NCBI RefSeq assembly: GCF_965638725.1
Contig: NC_134951.1
Coordinates: forward strand, 1,674,001-1,738,000
DNA length: 64,000 nt
Direction: 5' to 3'
Source: Aptenodytes patagonicus
Taxonomy: Eukaryota > Chordata > Aves > Sphenisciformes > Spheniscidae
Under the pieces are notes generated by a model, which was not told where the DNA came from, did not search any database, and was given only the letters and a program-made list of their open reading frames with translations. The position numbers and the translations under genes are program-made. Shown here one piece after another: positions 1 through 10,388 of this stretch (position 1 is its first letter; each line of letters starts with the position of its first letter).

Positions 1-1940
1 AAAAAGCTTCTGGGCATGGGCAAGACCCTCTCAGGGGCCAGGAGAGCTTTGGATGGACATGGGTCAGCCACCGTCACCCTCTTCCCAGCCCAGCCCAGCC
101 GCCAGCGGTGCCCGGAGCTCCCGCGGCAGCTCTCCCACACACGGAGAGCAGCGCTGACAGCCTGCGCCCACTCTCCTGCCCGAAGCCAGCCAAGCTATTT
201 AAACGCCTAAATACCCGTCAAAGGGATGGAGCTATCTCCGCATGCCGCGGGTGGGCTGGCATCTCCTGGCAAGGGGCAGGGGGAAGCACGGCGGGGAGCA
301 GGGGCAGCCGGCGGGGGACCACTGGCTCCGGGGACCCCTCTGCTCGCTGCCGCGGCTCCATGGAGTCGGGGAGGTGCATCAGCCCTGTGCGCCCCTTTCC
401 TCCGCACCCCTTTCCCTCTCCATCCCCTCAACCCGGTCCCATCTCACCCACGTACTCCCAAGGAGGTGCCTGGGCTCCACACAAGTTTGGGAGAGACCCT
501 GGCATGCTGCTCCCGTGCCCTGGCCAGCACAGCCCCCAGGGAGTAGGGCAACCCTTTCCCCCTGCTAATCCCTGCCAAAAATTAACCGAAGAGCCCCCCC
601 CCGCCCCGAGCCCCAGCGGATTCAGCCCCGTGACTTACAGGAAAGCTGGTTGAACAGCCTGCTGAGCCATCCCATGCTCCTGCACCGAGGGTGAGCTCGT
701 AGCTACGAAACGCTCAAATGAAACAGGTTTCCCCCCGCCTCCCCCCTTCCCCAAACCACCCTCTTCATTGGCACAGAGAGAAGCGATAAAATCTGACGGG
801 ATTTATTAATAGCACCTCTCCCATCACTAGGGAGCGGTGCTTCGGAAACAGCTTCGAGCATCCCAGCGTGGGGCTGCTCGAGGGAGAAAGGCACCAACTT
901 ACTTTTGCCGGGGAGCAGGGCCAGGGCCGGAGGGTTGGGGTGATGGAGGAGGACACCGGTTGCAGCTCCAGAGCCACCAGCAGATGTTTGGGGGCACCAA
1001 GAAGGAGCAGAAGAAGTTGCGTCGTGCCAGAGTCGCGTAGAAGAAGCAGGGAGACGATGCCAGGAGAGGCAGCTGGGGGTGTCCTTCGAGCCAGGAGGGT
1101 TGGATGGAGCGGTCCCCACTCACTCGAAGTGGGTAGAGGGATGCTGCATGTTATTGCTGCCATCTTGAGGCTGGCCAGCCTGAGCTGGAGAAATACCCTC
1201 TGGCCCCCCGCAGCACCCCAAGGAGTGTGGGGCTCCCCCCGGCCCCCACGACCTATAGCAAGTTCCAGCAAAGCAGTTATTTTATTATTTACTTCGATAA
1301 TCAATCTTGTTTTCACTTTTAGGGGATGAAAAATCTTTTCCAAGTGGTTTAGGCCCCAAACCCCTGAAAACAGCAGGAATAAGGGCGGGTGGGTGTCTGC
1401 CACGGGCAGTGATGGGGAGACACCGGCTGCGGCAGCGCAGGGTGCCAAGCCACGGGCGGGATGCCGGAGCAAGATTCGTGATGCTCGGGTGTTTTTCAGG
1501 AGCTGTCAGTAGGAGCCGGGACAAGCGCTAGCAATGCGGTGCACCCCGATAGGATCACCACCGCCCGTGTCAGCACTGGGGGGTCCCCAGTGAGGGTGCT
1601 CCCCGCCAGCACCCCATCTCTCCTCAGCCCTCGGGAGCGGTAGGGTCAGGCCCTCAGGGTTGGAAGGGGATGGGGGGGGTCAGGCCCTGAGGATTAGCAG
1701 GAAAGCACCCGATATGGGGCTGGATTTGTTCTTTTGCCGTCTGACGGTCCCTGGTGAGGAGGCTGCTCGGCTCGCTGGGTCCTGGAGCTCTTCCGCCCAT
1801 GACACCTCCAAAAGGGCCAAGCGGGCAGTGGGGAGGGTCGGTTGGGCTATCCTGGAAGCCCATAGGGTCCTTCCACAAATTATCTACTGACATATCCCTG
1901 CTTGTTGACCCCAACTCAGCCCGTGCCCACAGACCCCGTG
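1..1940. other. Intergenic sequence, no gene recognised
   Basis: GC-rich, non-repetitive-looking sequence with open frames on both strands, none of which shows a domain, a convincing splice pattern or repeated codon bias. I looked here on the minus strand for the missing C-terminal exons of DRC1 and did not find them. It may hold regulatory DNA or UTR of a neighbouring gene outside the window. Confidence 0.5.
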
Positions 1941-1944
1941 CTGT

Positions 1945-2895
1945 CCTCCCTCGCCCAGCCCAGCCATTCCCCTCCTGGTGCCTTGGTCCAGCCACGATGG
2001 GTTCACTCAGCCCAGCGGAGCTGAGATCCTGCCAGGGGCTTGGAGCAACCCCAAAGCCCTTCCCTGACACCCCCCTTTGGAGGATGCATTTTCGGTTCTG
2101 CCTGGCTCCTGTCCCAGGGAAAATAAGTGCCCTCTGAAAGGGGCTTCCCTGGGGTCCAGGTTGGACATGAAGCAACTGATGCAGACCCGGAGAGGCAGGA
2201 CTGTGCTGGGGTGGGGGACCTGCTCCCCCAGTCCTGGGATGACAGTGATGGAGGAGTCTGAGATGACCGTGTCTGGCCACCTCAGGGCAGCAGGACAACC
2301 CCTTCTCCTCCATCCAGAGCAACTGGTGGTCACCACTGCAGGGTTGGAAGGGTGGTGGCCATGAAGGGCAGAGGAAGAGATCTCCGACTTCAGTGCACCC
2401 GGGCATCCGCCCGCCTCCGGGCTGTGGGAACTGATGGCATCGCCTGTGCTGTTGCCATGGGGTTGCCATGGTATTTGTATCTGCGGTTGCCATGGAGACA
2501 GGAAGAGGCTGGGAGTGGGGGCCTGCTGCCAGGGCTGCCAGGATGTCCCCCAAGCCCCACACGGAGGAGGTACAGGCCTGACCGACCTGTGGTTCCCCAG
2601 GTCCCCCTTCTTGCCCTTCTTGAAGATAAGAGTGACGTTACCTTTCCAGGGAATTGAACCTCCCTGCTGGAGTCTGCTAGAAGTGACTCCGCTGGCTGCA
2701 TGTCCTCTCTCCTTTCCGGGTGGCTGGGACAGGAGCCAGGCAGAACTGAAATGCATCCTTCAAGGGGGGGTGTCGGGGAAGGACTTTGGGGTTGCCCCAA
2801 GCCCCTGGCAGGTTCTCACCTCTGCTGGGCTGAGCGAACCCATCGTGGCTGGACCAAGACACCAGGAGAGGGATGGCTGGGCTGGGCTGGGCAAG
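1945..2895. repeat. Imperfect inverted repeat with about 600 bp between arms
   Basis: The left arm (about 1945-2120) is matched in reverse complement by the right arm (about 2715-2895). Shared stretches include the run around CAGCCACGATGGGTTC on the left and GAACCCATCGTGGCTG on the right, and a GGCTGGGACAGGAGCCAGG-type end. The arms differ by substitutions and small indels, so the repeat is old. The spacer contains a CR1 fragment. It could be an inverted local duplication or an unrecognised repeat; no transposase frame is visible. Confidence 0.65.
2572..2700 (-). mobile_element. CR1 LINE fragment (ORF2, pre-RT linker)
   Basis: On the minus strand this reads as the CR1 ORF2 stretch just before the reverse transcriptase core, including a GNVTLIFKKGKKGDLGN-like peptide. 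Only about 40 codons are recognisable. It lies in the spacer of the inverted repeat and is separate from the larger CR1 to its right. Confidence 0.7.
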
Positions 2896-2904
2896 GGACT
2901 TCCT

Positions 2905-3500
2905 GGGCAAACACTTCCAGGGATGGGGCATCCACAGCTTCTCTGGGCAACCTGTTCCCATGTCTCGCCACCCTTGTAAAGAACTTCTTTGTTATCGCCA
3001 ATCTAAACCTACACTCTTTCAGTTTGAAACCATTGCCCCTTGTCCTGTCACTACAGGCCCTGGTAAAAAGTCTTTCTCCATCTTTCTTATAAGCCCCCTT
3101 TAAGTACTGAAATATACAAAGGCCACAATAAGGTCTCCCCGGGGCCTTCTCTTCTCCAGGCTGAACGACCCCAACTCTCTCAGCCTTTCTCCATAGCAGA
3201 GGTGTTCCAGCCCTCTGAACATTTTCGTGTCCCTCCTCTGGACCCGCTCCAACAGGTCCGTGTCTTTCCCGTGCTGAGGACCCCAGAGCTGGACGCAGTG
3301 CTGCAGGGGGGGTCTCAGCAGAGCAGAGCAGAGGGGCAGAATCCCCTCCCTCGACCTGCTGGCCACGCTGCTGGTGGTGCAGCCCAGGATACGATTGGCC
3401 TTCTGGGCTGCGAGCGCACATTGCCGGCTCATGTCCAGCTTTTCACCCACCAGTCCCCCCAAGTCCTTCTCGGCAGGGCTGCTCTCCATCCCTTCATCCC
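2905..3500 (-). mobile_element. CR1 LINE, 3' part (left of the ERVL insertion)
   Basis: Read on the minus strand this is the C-terminal part of CR1 ORF2: an ESSPAEKDLG-like start, then LDMSRQCALAAQKANR, a LWGPQHGKD-like stretch, RLRELG and EKRRPRGDLI, and finally NRLPREAVDAPSLEVF. Homology ends near 2905, before the usual CR1 3' UTR and octamer tail. It is the downstream half of one LINE; the other half begins at 10934 beyond the ERVL element. Several frame changes show it is an old dead copy. Confidence 0.92.
3496..3500. repeat. 5-bp target-site duplication, left copy (ATCCC)
   Basis: ATCCC lies directly before the TG that opens the left LTR and is repeated directly after the CA that closes the right LTR (10934-10938). 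It lies inside the CR1 coding sequence, whose codons continue across the junction. Confidence 0.9.
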
Positions 3501-4045
3501 TGTCCTGGTTTCGGCAGGGATAGAGTTAATTTCTTTTCTAGTAGCTGGTACAGTGTTTTGGATTTAGGATGAGAACAAAGTTGATAACACACCGATGTTT
3601 TAGTTGTTGCTGAGCAGTGCTTACACTAGCCAAGGACTTTTCAGCTTCCCATGTTCTACCGACTGAGCAGGCTGGAGGTGCACAAGAAGCTGGGAGGGGG
3701 CACAGCCAAACTGGCCAAAGGGACATTCCATACCATGGGACGTCATGCTCAGTACATAAACTGGGGAAAGCTGGCCGGGGGGGCCGCTGCTCGGGGACTG
3801 GCTGGGCATCGGTCGGCGGGTGGTGAGCAATTGTACTGTGCATCACTTGCTTTGTGTATTATTATTATTATTATCATATTATTATTATCATCATTTTATT
3901 TCAATTATTAAACTGTTTTTATCTCAACCCACGAGTTTTTCTAACTTGTGCTCTTCCAATTCTCTCCCCCATCCCACCGGGTGGGGGGGGGAGTGAGCGA
4001 GCGGCTGCGTGGTGCTTAGTTGCCGACTGAAGTTGAACCACGACA
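3501..4045 (+). repeat. 5' LTR of the ERVL-type element
   Basis: Starts TGTCCTGG and ends CCACGACA. It holds a TATA-like ACATAAAC stretch near 3755 and an ATT/ATC-rich tract (about 3857-3910) followed by TATTAAAC, a likely polyadenylation region. It is the same length as the right LTR and nearly identical to it. Confidence 0.92.
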
Positions 4046-4053
4046 GTCCTTTT

Positions 4054-4071
4054 TGGCACCCAACGTGGGGC
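4054..4071 (+). other. Primer-binding site, tRNA-Lys-like
   Basis: TGGCACCCAACGTGGGGC lies 8 bases after the 5' LTR. From memory it matches the tRNA-Lys(1,2)-type primer-binding site used by spumaviruses and some betaretroviruses at 17 of 18 positions. ERVL elements were named for a leucine tRNA primer, so the type is worth noting. Confidence 0.7.
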
Positions 4072-4135
4072 TCGAAGGGTTTGAGATAATAACAGGTTAA
4101 CCGGAGCGTATTAAAGAACTTATATCTGTTAGTAG

Positions 4136-6745
4136 TTGTGGGTCACAATGTTGGTTTCTCTGTTCTCGATATTGATTTGTATAATCTGCATCGCGCTCTT
4201 TTTCCTGCTGTACATGTTAAAGATTGGTGTTGGGTTTTGCAGTTTGCTGTGGTCTGCAGTGAATAGTGATGTCTCGCTTGTGAGGTTTGTTTTTAGAACA
4301 TTGACCGTGACGTTAGTGTGGTATGTAAACTTCGCAATGAAGCCGTTACTGTACCATGGAGATCATTTCGTGGAGACAACTAGCAATTGCAGTAACTTTT
4401 CTGAGAGTTTTTTTACGGAGGAAATACAGAATGGCAGGGTCACTACCTTCTTCTATAATGTTTCCTCCTTCATTACAGTAATTTTTCAGTATTTTGAACA
4501 TCCTTGGGCAGTTAAGATACTTCTATTAATACTTCTTGGGAATACTGTTTCGGTTTTGTCTAAAGTTGGTAAGCAATTTAAGAATATCATCCAGAGATCT
4601 GCCCCAAGGCTGAATAATTATGAGTGGCAGGGTGTGTGGGACAAGATGGGCAAGTACCTAGGCCAATGGGCACCCCCAGTGTTTTGGAACTTCACCCCTG
4701 AGCAAGTGCAGAATCCTGAAAAGTTAGTAGAATATTTGGACAAAGTATGCTGTCACCCTGGCAACTCCAGAGAGATGCAGCTCATTGCAACGTGCTGGGG
4801 CCTGGCCCATGCCTACCGAGCCCTGTTCAACACCATTCAGTGCCCTCAAAGGGAAGGGAAGGTCTCTGGCTCTGACAGTAAAACGACACGCACTGCGGCC
4901 ACTCAGACCCGGGCAACGCGCCCTGCGGCCACTCCGACCCCGGTGACAGGCCGTGCAGCCACTCAGACCCCGGCGACAGGCCCTGCGGCCACTCAAACCC
5001 GGGCAACACGCACTACGGCCACTCCAACCCCAGCGACATGCACTGCAGCCACTCAGACCCCGGCGACATGCACTGCGGCCACTCAGACCCCAGCAACATG
5101 TACTGCGGCCGCTCAGACCCCAGCGACATGCACTGCGGCCACTCCAATCCCGGCGACATGCACTGAGGCCACTCAGACCCCGGCGACATGCACTGCGGCC
5201 ACTCAGACCCTGGCGACATGCACTGCGGCCACTCAGACCCCAGCGACATGCACTGCGGCCACTCCAACCCCAGCGACATGCACTGCAGCCACTCAGACCC
5301 CGGCGACATGCACTGCGGCCACTCAGACCCCAGCGACATGCACTGCGGCCACTCCAATCCCGGCGACATGCACTGAGGCCACTCAGACCCCGGCGACATG
5401 CACTGTGGTCACTCAGACCCCGGCGACATGCACTGCGGCCACTCAGGCTCCGGTGACATGCACTTGCACTGTGGCCACTCCAACCCCGGCAACAGGCCCT
5501 GCGGCCACTCCAACCCCAGCAACACGCCCTGTGGCTGAACCAAAGAACCAGCCTGTGCCGGTATCAGTCGCCCCTGTACACAAGAAGAAATCTTGGAAGC
5601 GGAAGTCGGCTCGTTTAGTAAGGGAGGAAGAAGCTTCTTCTAAAAGGGAACCGGAGGAAGAACTGTACGACTACCCTGGAGAAGGGCCATCACGAGAACA
5701 GGAGGAGGAGAGCCGGCCGCTGATCGGGGAGGAGGAAGAGGAAGAACTCATAAACGAGGCAGTGACCACCCGATCTCTATCCCTGAGTGAGCTGCGAGAT
5801 ATACGAAAAGATTTCAGCCGTCGTCAAGGTGAGCATATTGTCACCTGGCTGCTCCGATGCTGGGATAATGGGGCCAGTAGCCTGGCATTAGAGGGTAGGG
5901 AAGCCAAGCAGCTGGGATCCCTTTCTAGGGAAGGGGGCATTGATAAAGCAATTGGAAAAGGGACACGAGTCCTCAGCCTTTGGAGGCGACTCTTGTCAAG
6001 CGTGAAGGAAAGGTATCCCTTTAAGGAAGATGTCATATGTCGCCCAAGCAAGTGGGCCACCATGGAGAAGGGTATCCAGTTTCTGAGAGAATTAGCTGTG
6101 CTGGAGGTGATTTATGATGACCTGAACAATAAACAACTATCCAAAGATCCAGACGAAGTCAAGTGCACACGACCCATGTGGCGGAAGTTTATAAGGAGCT
6201 CACCATCGTCATACGCCAATTCATTGGCAGTGATGACCTGGAAAGATGGAGAGGAACAAACAGTGGATGAATTGGCTAGTCAACTCCGGCAATACGAGGA
6301 AAGTCTTTCTTCCTCCATCGTCTCGGCTGTGGAGAAACTGTCCGAAAAACTGTCCCGGGAGATCCAGCAACTCAGAGAGGATAGGTCCTACTCCTCACCT
6401 GTACGGACCAGTATCTCGGCTATTAGAAGTAAGCGTTCTTTTGCTCAAGAGAGAGAATATAAAGGGTACACACCACGGGGCACCCTATGGTTTTATCTGC
6501 GTGACCACGGAGAGGACATGAGGAAGTGGGATGGGAAACCTACCGCAGCCCTAGGGGCACGGGTACGCGAATTGCAAGGGAAAACAATCACAGAAAGAGG
6601 TTCTTCCAGGAAAATTGCTGCTCCAGTCTCCAGCGGGCAGTTCCCCAGAGAGAGTAGAAGGGCTGATCTTACTCTTGATCTTAATGAAGAAACTTCTGAC
6701 CCGTACGTACAAGAAATGAGAAATGAGTACTGTGATGAGGATTAG
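4136..6745 (+). CDS. gag-position frame of the ERVL-type element
   Basis: An 869-residue frame. The N-terminus has three or more hydrophobic, membrane-like stretches (roughly residues 1-30, 45-75 and 115-145), with N-glycosylation-type NCS and NVS sites between them. The middle (about residues 250-470) is a ten-residue Ala/Thr/Pro repeat of the ATQTPATCTA kind. An acidic and basic linker follows. The C-terminal third (about 540-780) is helical and charged and looks like the capsid region, with LSELRDIRKDFSRRQGEHIV near its start. Position between PBS and protease supports a gag role; the membrane-like N-terminus is not usual for gag. The start is the first ATG of the frame. Fossil element; not a host gene. 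Confidence 0.75.
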   Translation: MWVTMLVSLFSILICIICIALFFLLYMLKIGVGFCSLLWSAVNSDVSLVRFVFRTLTVTLVWYVNFAMKPLLYHGDHFVETTSNCSNFSESFFTEEIQNGRVTTFFYNVSSFITVIFQYFEHPWAVKILLLILLGNTVSVLSKVGKQFKNIIQRSAPRLNNYEWQGVWDKMGKYLGQWAPPVFWNFTPEQVQNPEKLVEYLDKVCCHPGNSREMQLIATCWGLAHAYRALFNTIQCPQREGKVSGSDSKTTRTAATQTRATRPAATPTPVTGRAATQTPATGPAATQTRATRTTATPTPATCTAATQTPATCTAATQTPATCTAAAQTPATCTAATPIPATCTEATQTPATCTAATQTLATCTAATQTPATCTAATPTPATCTAATQTPATCTAATQTPATCTAATPIPATCTEATQTPATCTVVTQTPATCTAATQAPVTCTCTVATPTPATGPAATPTPATRPVAEPKNQPVPVSVAPVHKKKSWKRKSARLVREEEASSKREPEEELYDYPGEGPSREQEEESRPLIGEEEEEELINEAVTTRSLSLSELRDIRKDFSRRQGEHIVTWLLRCWDNGASSLALEGREAKQLGSLSREGGIDKAIGKGTRVLSLWRRLLSSVKERYPFKEDVICRPSKWATMEKGIQFLRELAVLEVIYDDLNNKQLSKDPDEVKCTRPMWRKFIRSSPSSYANSLAVMTWKDGEEQTVDELASQLRQYEESLSSSIVSAVEKLSEKLSREIQQLREDRSYSSPVRTSISAIRSKRSFAQEREYKGYTPRGTLWFYLRDHGEDMRKWDGKPTAALGARVRELQGKTITERGSSRKIAAPVSSGQFPRESRRADLTLDLNEETSDPYVQEMRNEYCDED
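4890..5540 (+). repeat. 30-bp minisatellite inside the gag-like frame
   Basis: About 21 tandem 30-bp units of the type CACTGCGGCCACTCAGACCC plus CGGCGACATG, with point variants. A larger repeated block (about 5131-5260 against about 5341-5430) shows that several units were copied together. Because the period is divisible by three, the frame stays open in the coding frame and by chance in several others, including antisense ones. Confidence 0.95.
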
Positions 6746-6799
6746 AGGGGCCCTGCCTCCAGCCAGGGGGAGGAAAGGGACAACCGGGTTTACTGGACT

Positions 6800-9700
6800 G
6801 TGTGGATTCGGTGGCCTGGCACGTCAGACCCACAGAAGTATAAGGCTCTGGTAGACACCGGTGCACAGTGTACCCTAATGCCATCAAGCTATATAGGGGC
6901 AGAACCCATCTGTATTTCTGGGGTGACGGGGGGATCCCAACAGCTAACTGTATTGGAAGCCGAAGTGAGTTTAACTGGGAACGGGTGGCAGAAGCACCCC
7001 ATTGTGACTGGCCCAGATGCTCCGTGCATCCTTGGCATAGACTACCTCAGGAGAGGGTATTTCAAGGACCCAAAAGGGTACAGGTGGGCTTTTGGTATAG
7101 CTGCCTTGGAGATGGAGGAAATTAAACAGCTGTCCACCTTGCCTGGTCTTTCGGAGGACCCCTCTGTTGTGGGGTTGCTGAAGGTCGAAGACCAACAAGT
7201 GCCAATTGCTACCACCACAGTGCACCGGCGGCAATATCGCACCAACCGAGACTCCCTGATTCCCATCCATAAGCTGATTCGTCGACTGGAGAGCCAAGGA
7301 GTGATCAGCAAGACTCGCTCACCCTTTAACAGTCCCATATGGCCAGTGCGGAAGTCTAATGGAGAGTGGAGACTAACAGTAGACTATCGTGGCCTAAATG
7401 AAGTCACGCCACCGCTGAGTGCTGCTGTGCCAGACATGCTAGAACTTCAATATGAACTGGAGTCAAAGGCAGCCAAGTGGTATGCCACAACTGATAGCGC
7501 TAATGCGTTTTTCTCAATCCCTTTGGCAGCGGAGTGCAGGCCACAATTTGCTTTCACTTGGAGGGGCGTCCAGTACACCTGGAACCGACTGCCCCAGGGG
7601 TGGAAACACAGCCCTACCATTTGCCATGGACTAATCCAGACTGCACTAGAACAGGGTGGAGCTCCAGAACACCTGCAAAACATTGATGATATCATCGTGT
7701 GGGGCAACACAGCAGGAGAAGTTTTTGAAAAAGGGAAGGAAATAGTCCAAATCCTGCTGAAGGCCGGTTCTGCCATAAAACAAAGTAAGGTCGAGGGACC
7801 TGCACAGGAGATCCAATTTTTAGGAATAAAATGGCAAGATGGACGTCGTCAGATCCCAATGGATGTGATCAACAAAATAACAGCCATGTCTCCACCAACT
7901 AGCAAAAAGGAAACACAAGCTTTCTTAGGCGTCGTGGGTTTTTGGAGAATGCACATTCCAAATTACAGTCTGATTGTAAACCCTCTCTATCAAGTGACCC
8001 GAAAGAAGAACGATTTCAAATGGGGCCCTGAGCAACGACAAGCTTTTGAACAAATTAAACGGGAGATAGTTCATGCAGTAGCCCTGGGGCCAGTCCGGGC
8101 AGGGCAAGATGTAAAAAATGTGCTCTATACCACAGCCGGGGAGAATGGCCCTACCTGGAGCCTCTGGCAGAAAGCACCAGGGGAGACTCGAGGTCAACCC
8201 CTAGGGTTTTGGAGTCGGGGATACAGAGGATCCGAGGCCCGCTATACTCCAACTGAAAAAGAGATATTAGCAGCATATGAAGGGGTTCGAGCTGCTTCAG
8301 AAGTGGTTGGTACTGAAGCACAGCTCCTCCTGGCACCCCGACTGCCGGTGCTAGGCTGGATGTTCAGAGGGAGGGTCCCCTGTACACATCATGCAACTGA
8401 TGCTACATGGAGTAAGTGGGTCGCACTGATCACACAACGGGCTCGAATAGGAAACCCCAGTCGCCCAGGAATCCTGGAAGTGATCATGGACTGGCCAGAG
8501 GGCAAAGATTTTGGAATATTGCCAGAGGAGGAGGTAACGCGTGCTGAAGAGGCCCCAATGTATAATGAACTACCAGAAAATGAGAAGCAATATGCCCTGT
8601 TCACTGATGGGTCCTGTCGTCTTGTGGGAAAGCATCGGAGGTGGAAAGCTGCTGTATGGAGTCCTATGCGACAAGTTGTAGAAACTGCTGAAGGAGAAGG
8701 TGAATCGAGCCAATTTGCAGAAGTAAAGGCCATCCAGCTGGCTTTAGACATTGCTGACCGAGAAAAGTGGCCAGTGCTCTCTCTCTATACTGACTCATGG
8801 ATGGTGGCAAATGCCCTGTGGGGGTGGTTGCAGCAATGGAAGCAGAGCAACTGGCAGCGCAGAGGCAAACCCATCTGGGCTGCCGCATTGTGGCAAGATA
8901 TTGCTGCCCGGGTGGAGAACCTGGTTGTAAAAGTCCGTCACGTAGATGCTCACGTACCCAAGAGTCGGGCCACTGAAGAACATCAAAACAACCAGCAGGT
9001 GGATCAGGCTGCTAAGATTGAAGTGGCTCAGGTGGATCTGGACTGGCAACATAAGGGTGAATTATTTCTAGCTCGGTGGGCCCATGACACCTCAGGCCAC
9101 CAAGGAAGAGATGCAACATATAGATGGGCTCGTGATCGAGGGGTGGACTTGACCATGGACACTATAGCCCAGGTTATCCATGAATGTGAAACATGCGCTG
9201 CAATCAAACAAGCCAAGCGGTTAAAGCCTCTCTGGTATGGAGGACGATGGTTGAAATATAAATATGGGGAGGCCTGGCAGATCGATTATATCACACTCCC
9301 ACAAACCCGCCAAGGCAAGCGCCATGTGCTTACAATGGTGGAAGCAACCACCGGATGGCTGGAAACATATCCCGTGCCCCATGCCACCGCCCGGAACACT
9401 ATCCTGGGCCTTGAAAAGCAAGTCCTATGGCAACATGGCACCCCAGAAAGAATTGAGTCAGACAATGGGACTCATTTCCGAAACAACCTCATAGACACCT
9501 GGGCCAAAGAGCACGGCATGGAGTGGGTGTATCACATCCCCTGTCATGCACCAGCCTCTGGGAAAATTGAACGATACAATGGACTGTTAAAGACTACGCT
9601 GAGAGCAATGGGTGGCGGGACGTTCAAACATTGGGATACGCATTTAGCAAAGGCCACCTGGTTAGTCAACACTCGGGGATCTGCCAATCGAGCAGGCCCT

Positions 9701-9931
9701 GCCCAGTCAGAACTTTTACGTACTGTAGATGGGAATAAAGTTCCTGTAGTGCACATAAAAAATATGCTGGGGAAGCCAGTCTGGGTTATTCCGGCCTCGG
9801 GCAGAGGCAAACCCATCCGTGGGATTGCTTTTGCTCAAGGACCTGGGTGCACTTGGTGGATAATGCGGGAAGATGGGGAAGTCCGATGTGTACCTCAGGG
9901 GGATTTGATTTTGGGTGAGAATAGCCAATGA
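6800..9931 (+). CDS. pro-pol frame of the ERVL-type element
   Basis: A 1043-residue frame. In order: aspartic protease with the DTGAQC motif near residue 19; reverse transcriptase with LTVDYRGLNEVTPP, a PQGWKHSP stretch and an IDD catalytic site near residue 295; RNase H with a FTDGSC motif near residue 600 and a YTDSW further on; integrase with an HHCC zinc site near residues 770-810, then WQIDY, ESDNGTHF and GKIERYNG for the catalytic D,D,E. The C-terminal tail resembles integrase DNA-binding regions. The listed ATG is merely the first in the frame. All enzyme motifs are present. This is a young fossil copy, not a host gene. Confidence 0.92.
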   Translation: MWIRWPGTSDPQKYKALVDTGAQCTLMPSSYIGAEPICISGVTGGSQQLTVLEAEVSLTGNGWQKHPIVTGPDAPCILGIDYLRRGYFKDPKGYRWAFGIAALEMEEIKQLSTLPGLSEDPSVVGLLKVEDQQVPIATTTVHRRQYRTNRDSLIPIHKLIRRLESQGVISKTRSPFNSPIWPVRKSNGEWRLTVDYRGLNEVTPPLSAAVPDMLELQYELESKAAKWYATTDSANAFFSIPLAAECRPQFAFTWRGVQYTWNRLPQGWKHSPTICHGLIQTALEQGGAPEHLQNIDDIIVWGNTAGEVFEKGKEIVQILLKAGSAIKQSKVEGPAQEIQFLGIKWQDGRRQIPMDVINKITAMSPPTSKKETQAFLGVVGFWRMHIPNYSLIVNPLYQVTRKKNDFKWGPEQRQAFEQIKREIVHAVALGPVRAGQDVKNVLYTTAGENGPTWSLWQKAPGETRGQPLGFWSRGYRGSEARYTPTEKEILAAYEGVRAASEVVGTEAQLLLAPRLPVLGWMFRGRVPCTHHATDATWSKWVALITQRARIGNPSRPGILEVIMDWPEGKDFGILPEEEVTRAEEAPMYNELPENEKQYALFTDGSCRLVGKHRRWKAAVWSPMRQVVETAEGEGESSQFAEVKAIQLALDIADREKWPVLSLYTDSWMVANALWGWLQQWKQSNWQRRGKPIWAAALWQDIAARVENLVVKVRHVDAHVPKSRATEEHQNNQQVDQAAKIEVAQVDLDWQHKGELFLARWAHDTSGHQGRDATYRWARDRGVDLTMDTIAQVIHECETCAAIKQAKRLKPLWYGGRWLKYKYGEAWQIDYITLPQTRQGKRHVLTMVEATTGWLETYPVPHATARNTILGLEKQVLWQHGTPERIESDNGTHFRNNLIDTWAKEHGMEWVYHIPCHAPASGKIERYNGLLKTTLRAMGGGTFKHWDTHLAKATWLVNTRGSANRAGPAQSELLRTVDGNKVPVVHIKNMLGKPVWVIPASGRGKPIRGIAFAQGPGCTWWIMREDGEVRCVPQGDLILGENSQ

Positions 9932-10268
9932 TCTGAATTATGTGATGTTAAGTACTAATTATAGTTATAATAGTTATACTAATAATACACAGATATACTA
10001 ATAATACTAATAATATTATATGCCATACTAATGTTATTACAATAAGAATCACCCAGACTAATGAAGAATAACTTCAGTGAAACCAAGCAAAGCACAGTGA
10101 TGGTGGTACCAGAACTGACTTCAACATGGAACAATCCAACACCACATACCATCTCCATTTTTCCTGCCCTGAAAGATTATTATGACAGATGGAGCCCGAA
10201 GTCATGGACTAAATGAACTCACCGAACATTTTAGAGGGATGGCCCACAGACGAAGGGAATGATATCTC

Positions 10269-10309
<41 letters not shown>

Positions 10310-10388
10310 GGGTGGTGATTAATGAAAATGTACTGGAAAATATGAGACTTGAGCATGACGCAGATGGTATAGAATAAGGGGTGGATAT
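9932..10388 (+). other. Post-pol region of the ERVL-type element, no env
   Basis: About 450 AT-rich bases with no coding frame of note. It ends in a purine-rich AATAAGGGGTGG stretch just before the 3' LTR, a candidate polypurine tract; a similar AAAGGGGTGGTG lies near 10306. Lack of env is usual for ERVL elements. Confidence 0.7.
10269..10306. repeat. (TG)n(TA)n microsatellite
   Basis: Five TG units run into about 14 TA units just upstream of the 3' LTR. Length is likely to vary between individuals. Confidence 0.95.

Noticed and set aside
2007-2756. Minus-strand 249-codon frame as a host gene
   Set aside because: Part of it is CR1 ORF2 and the rest is inverted-repeat sequence.
5013-5399. 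Long antisense frame across the minisatellite
   Set aside because: It follows from a stop-free 30-bp unit and has no start context or domain.
4890-5540. Regular 30-bp repeats that could suggest a CRISPR array
   Set aside because: Units abut each other with no unique spacers and sit in a coding frame; this is a minisatellite in a eukaryotic element.
9932-10388. Search for an env gene or dUTPase after pol
   Set aside because: No frame of useful length and no motif of either is present.
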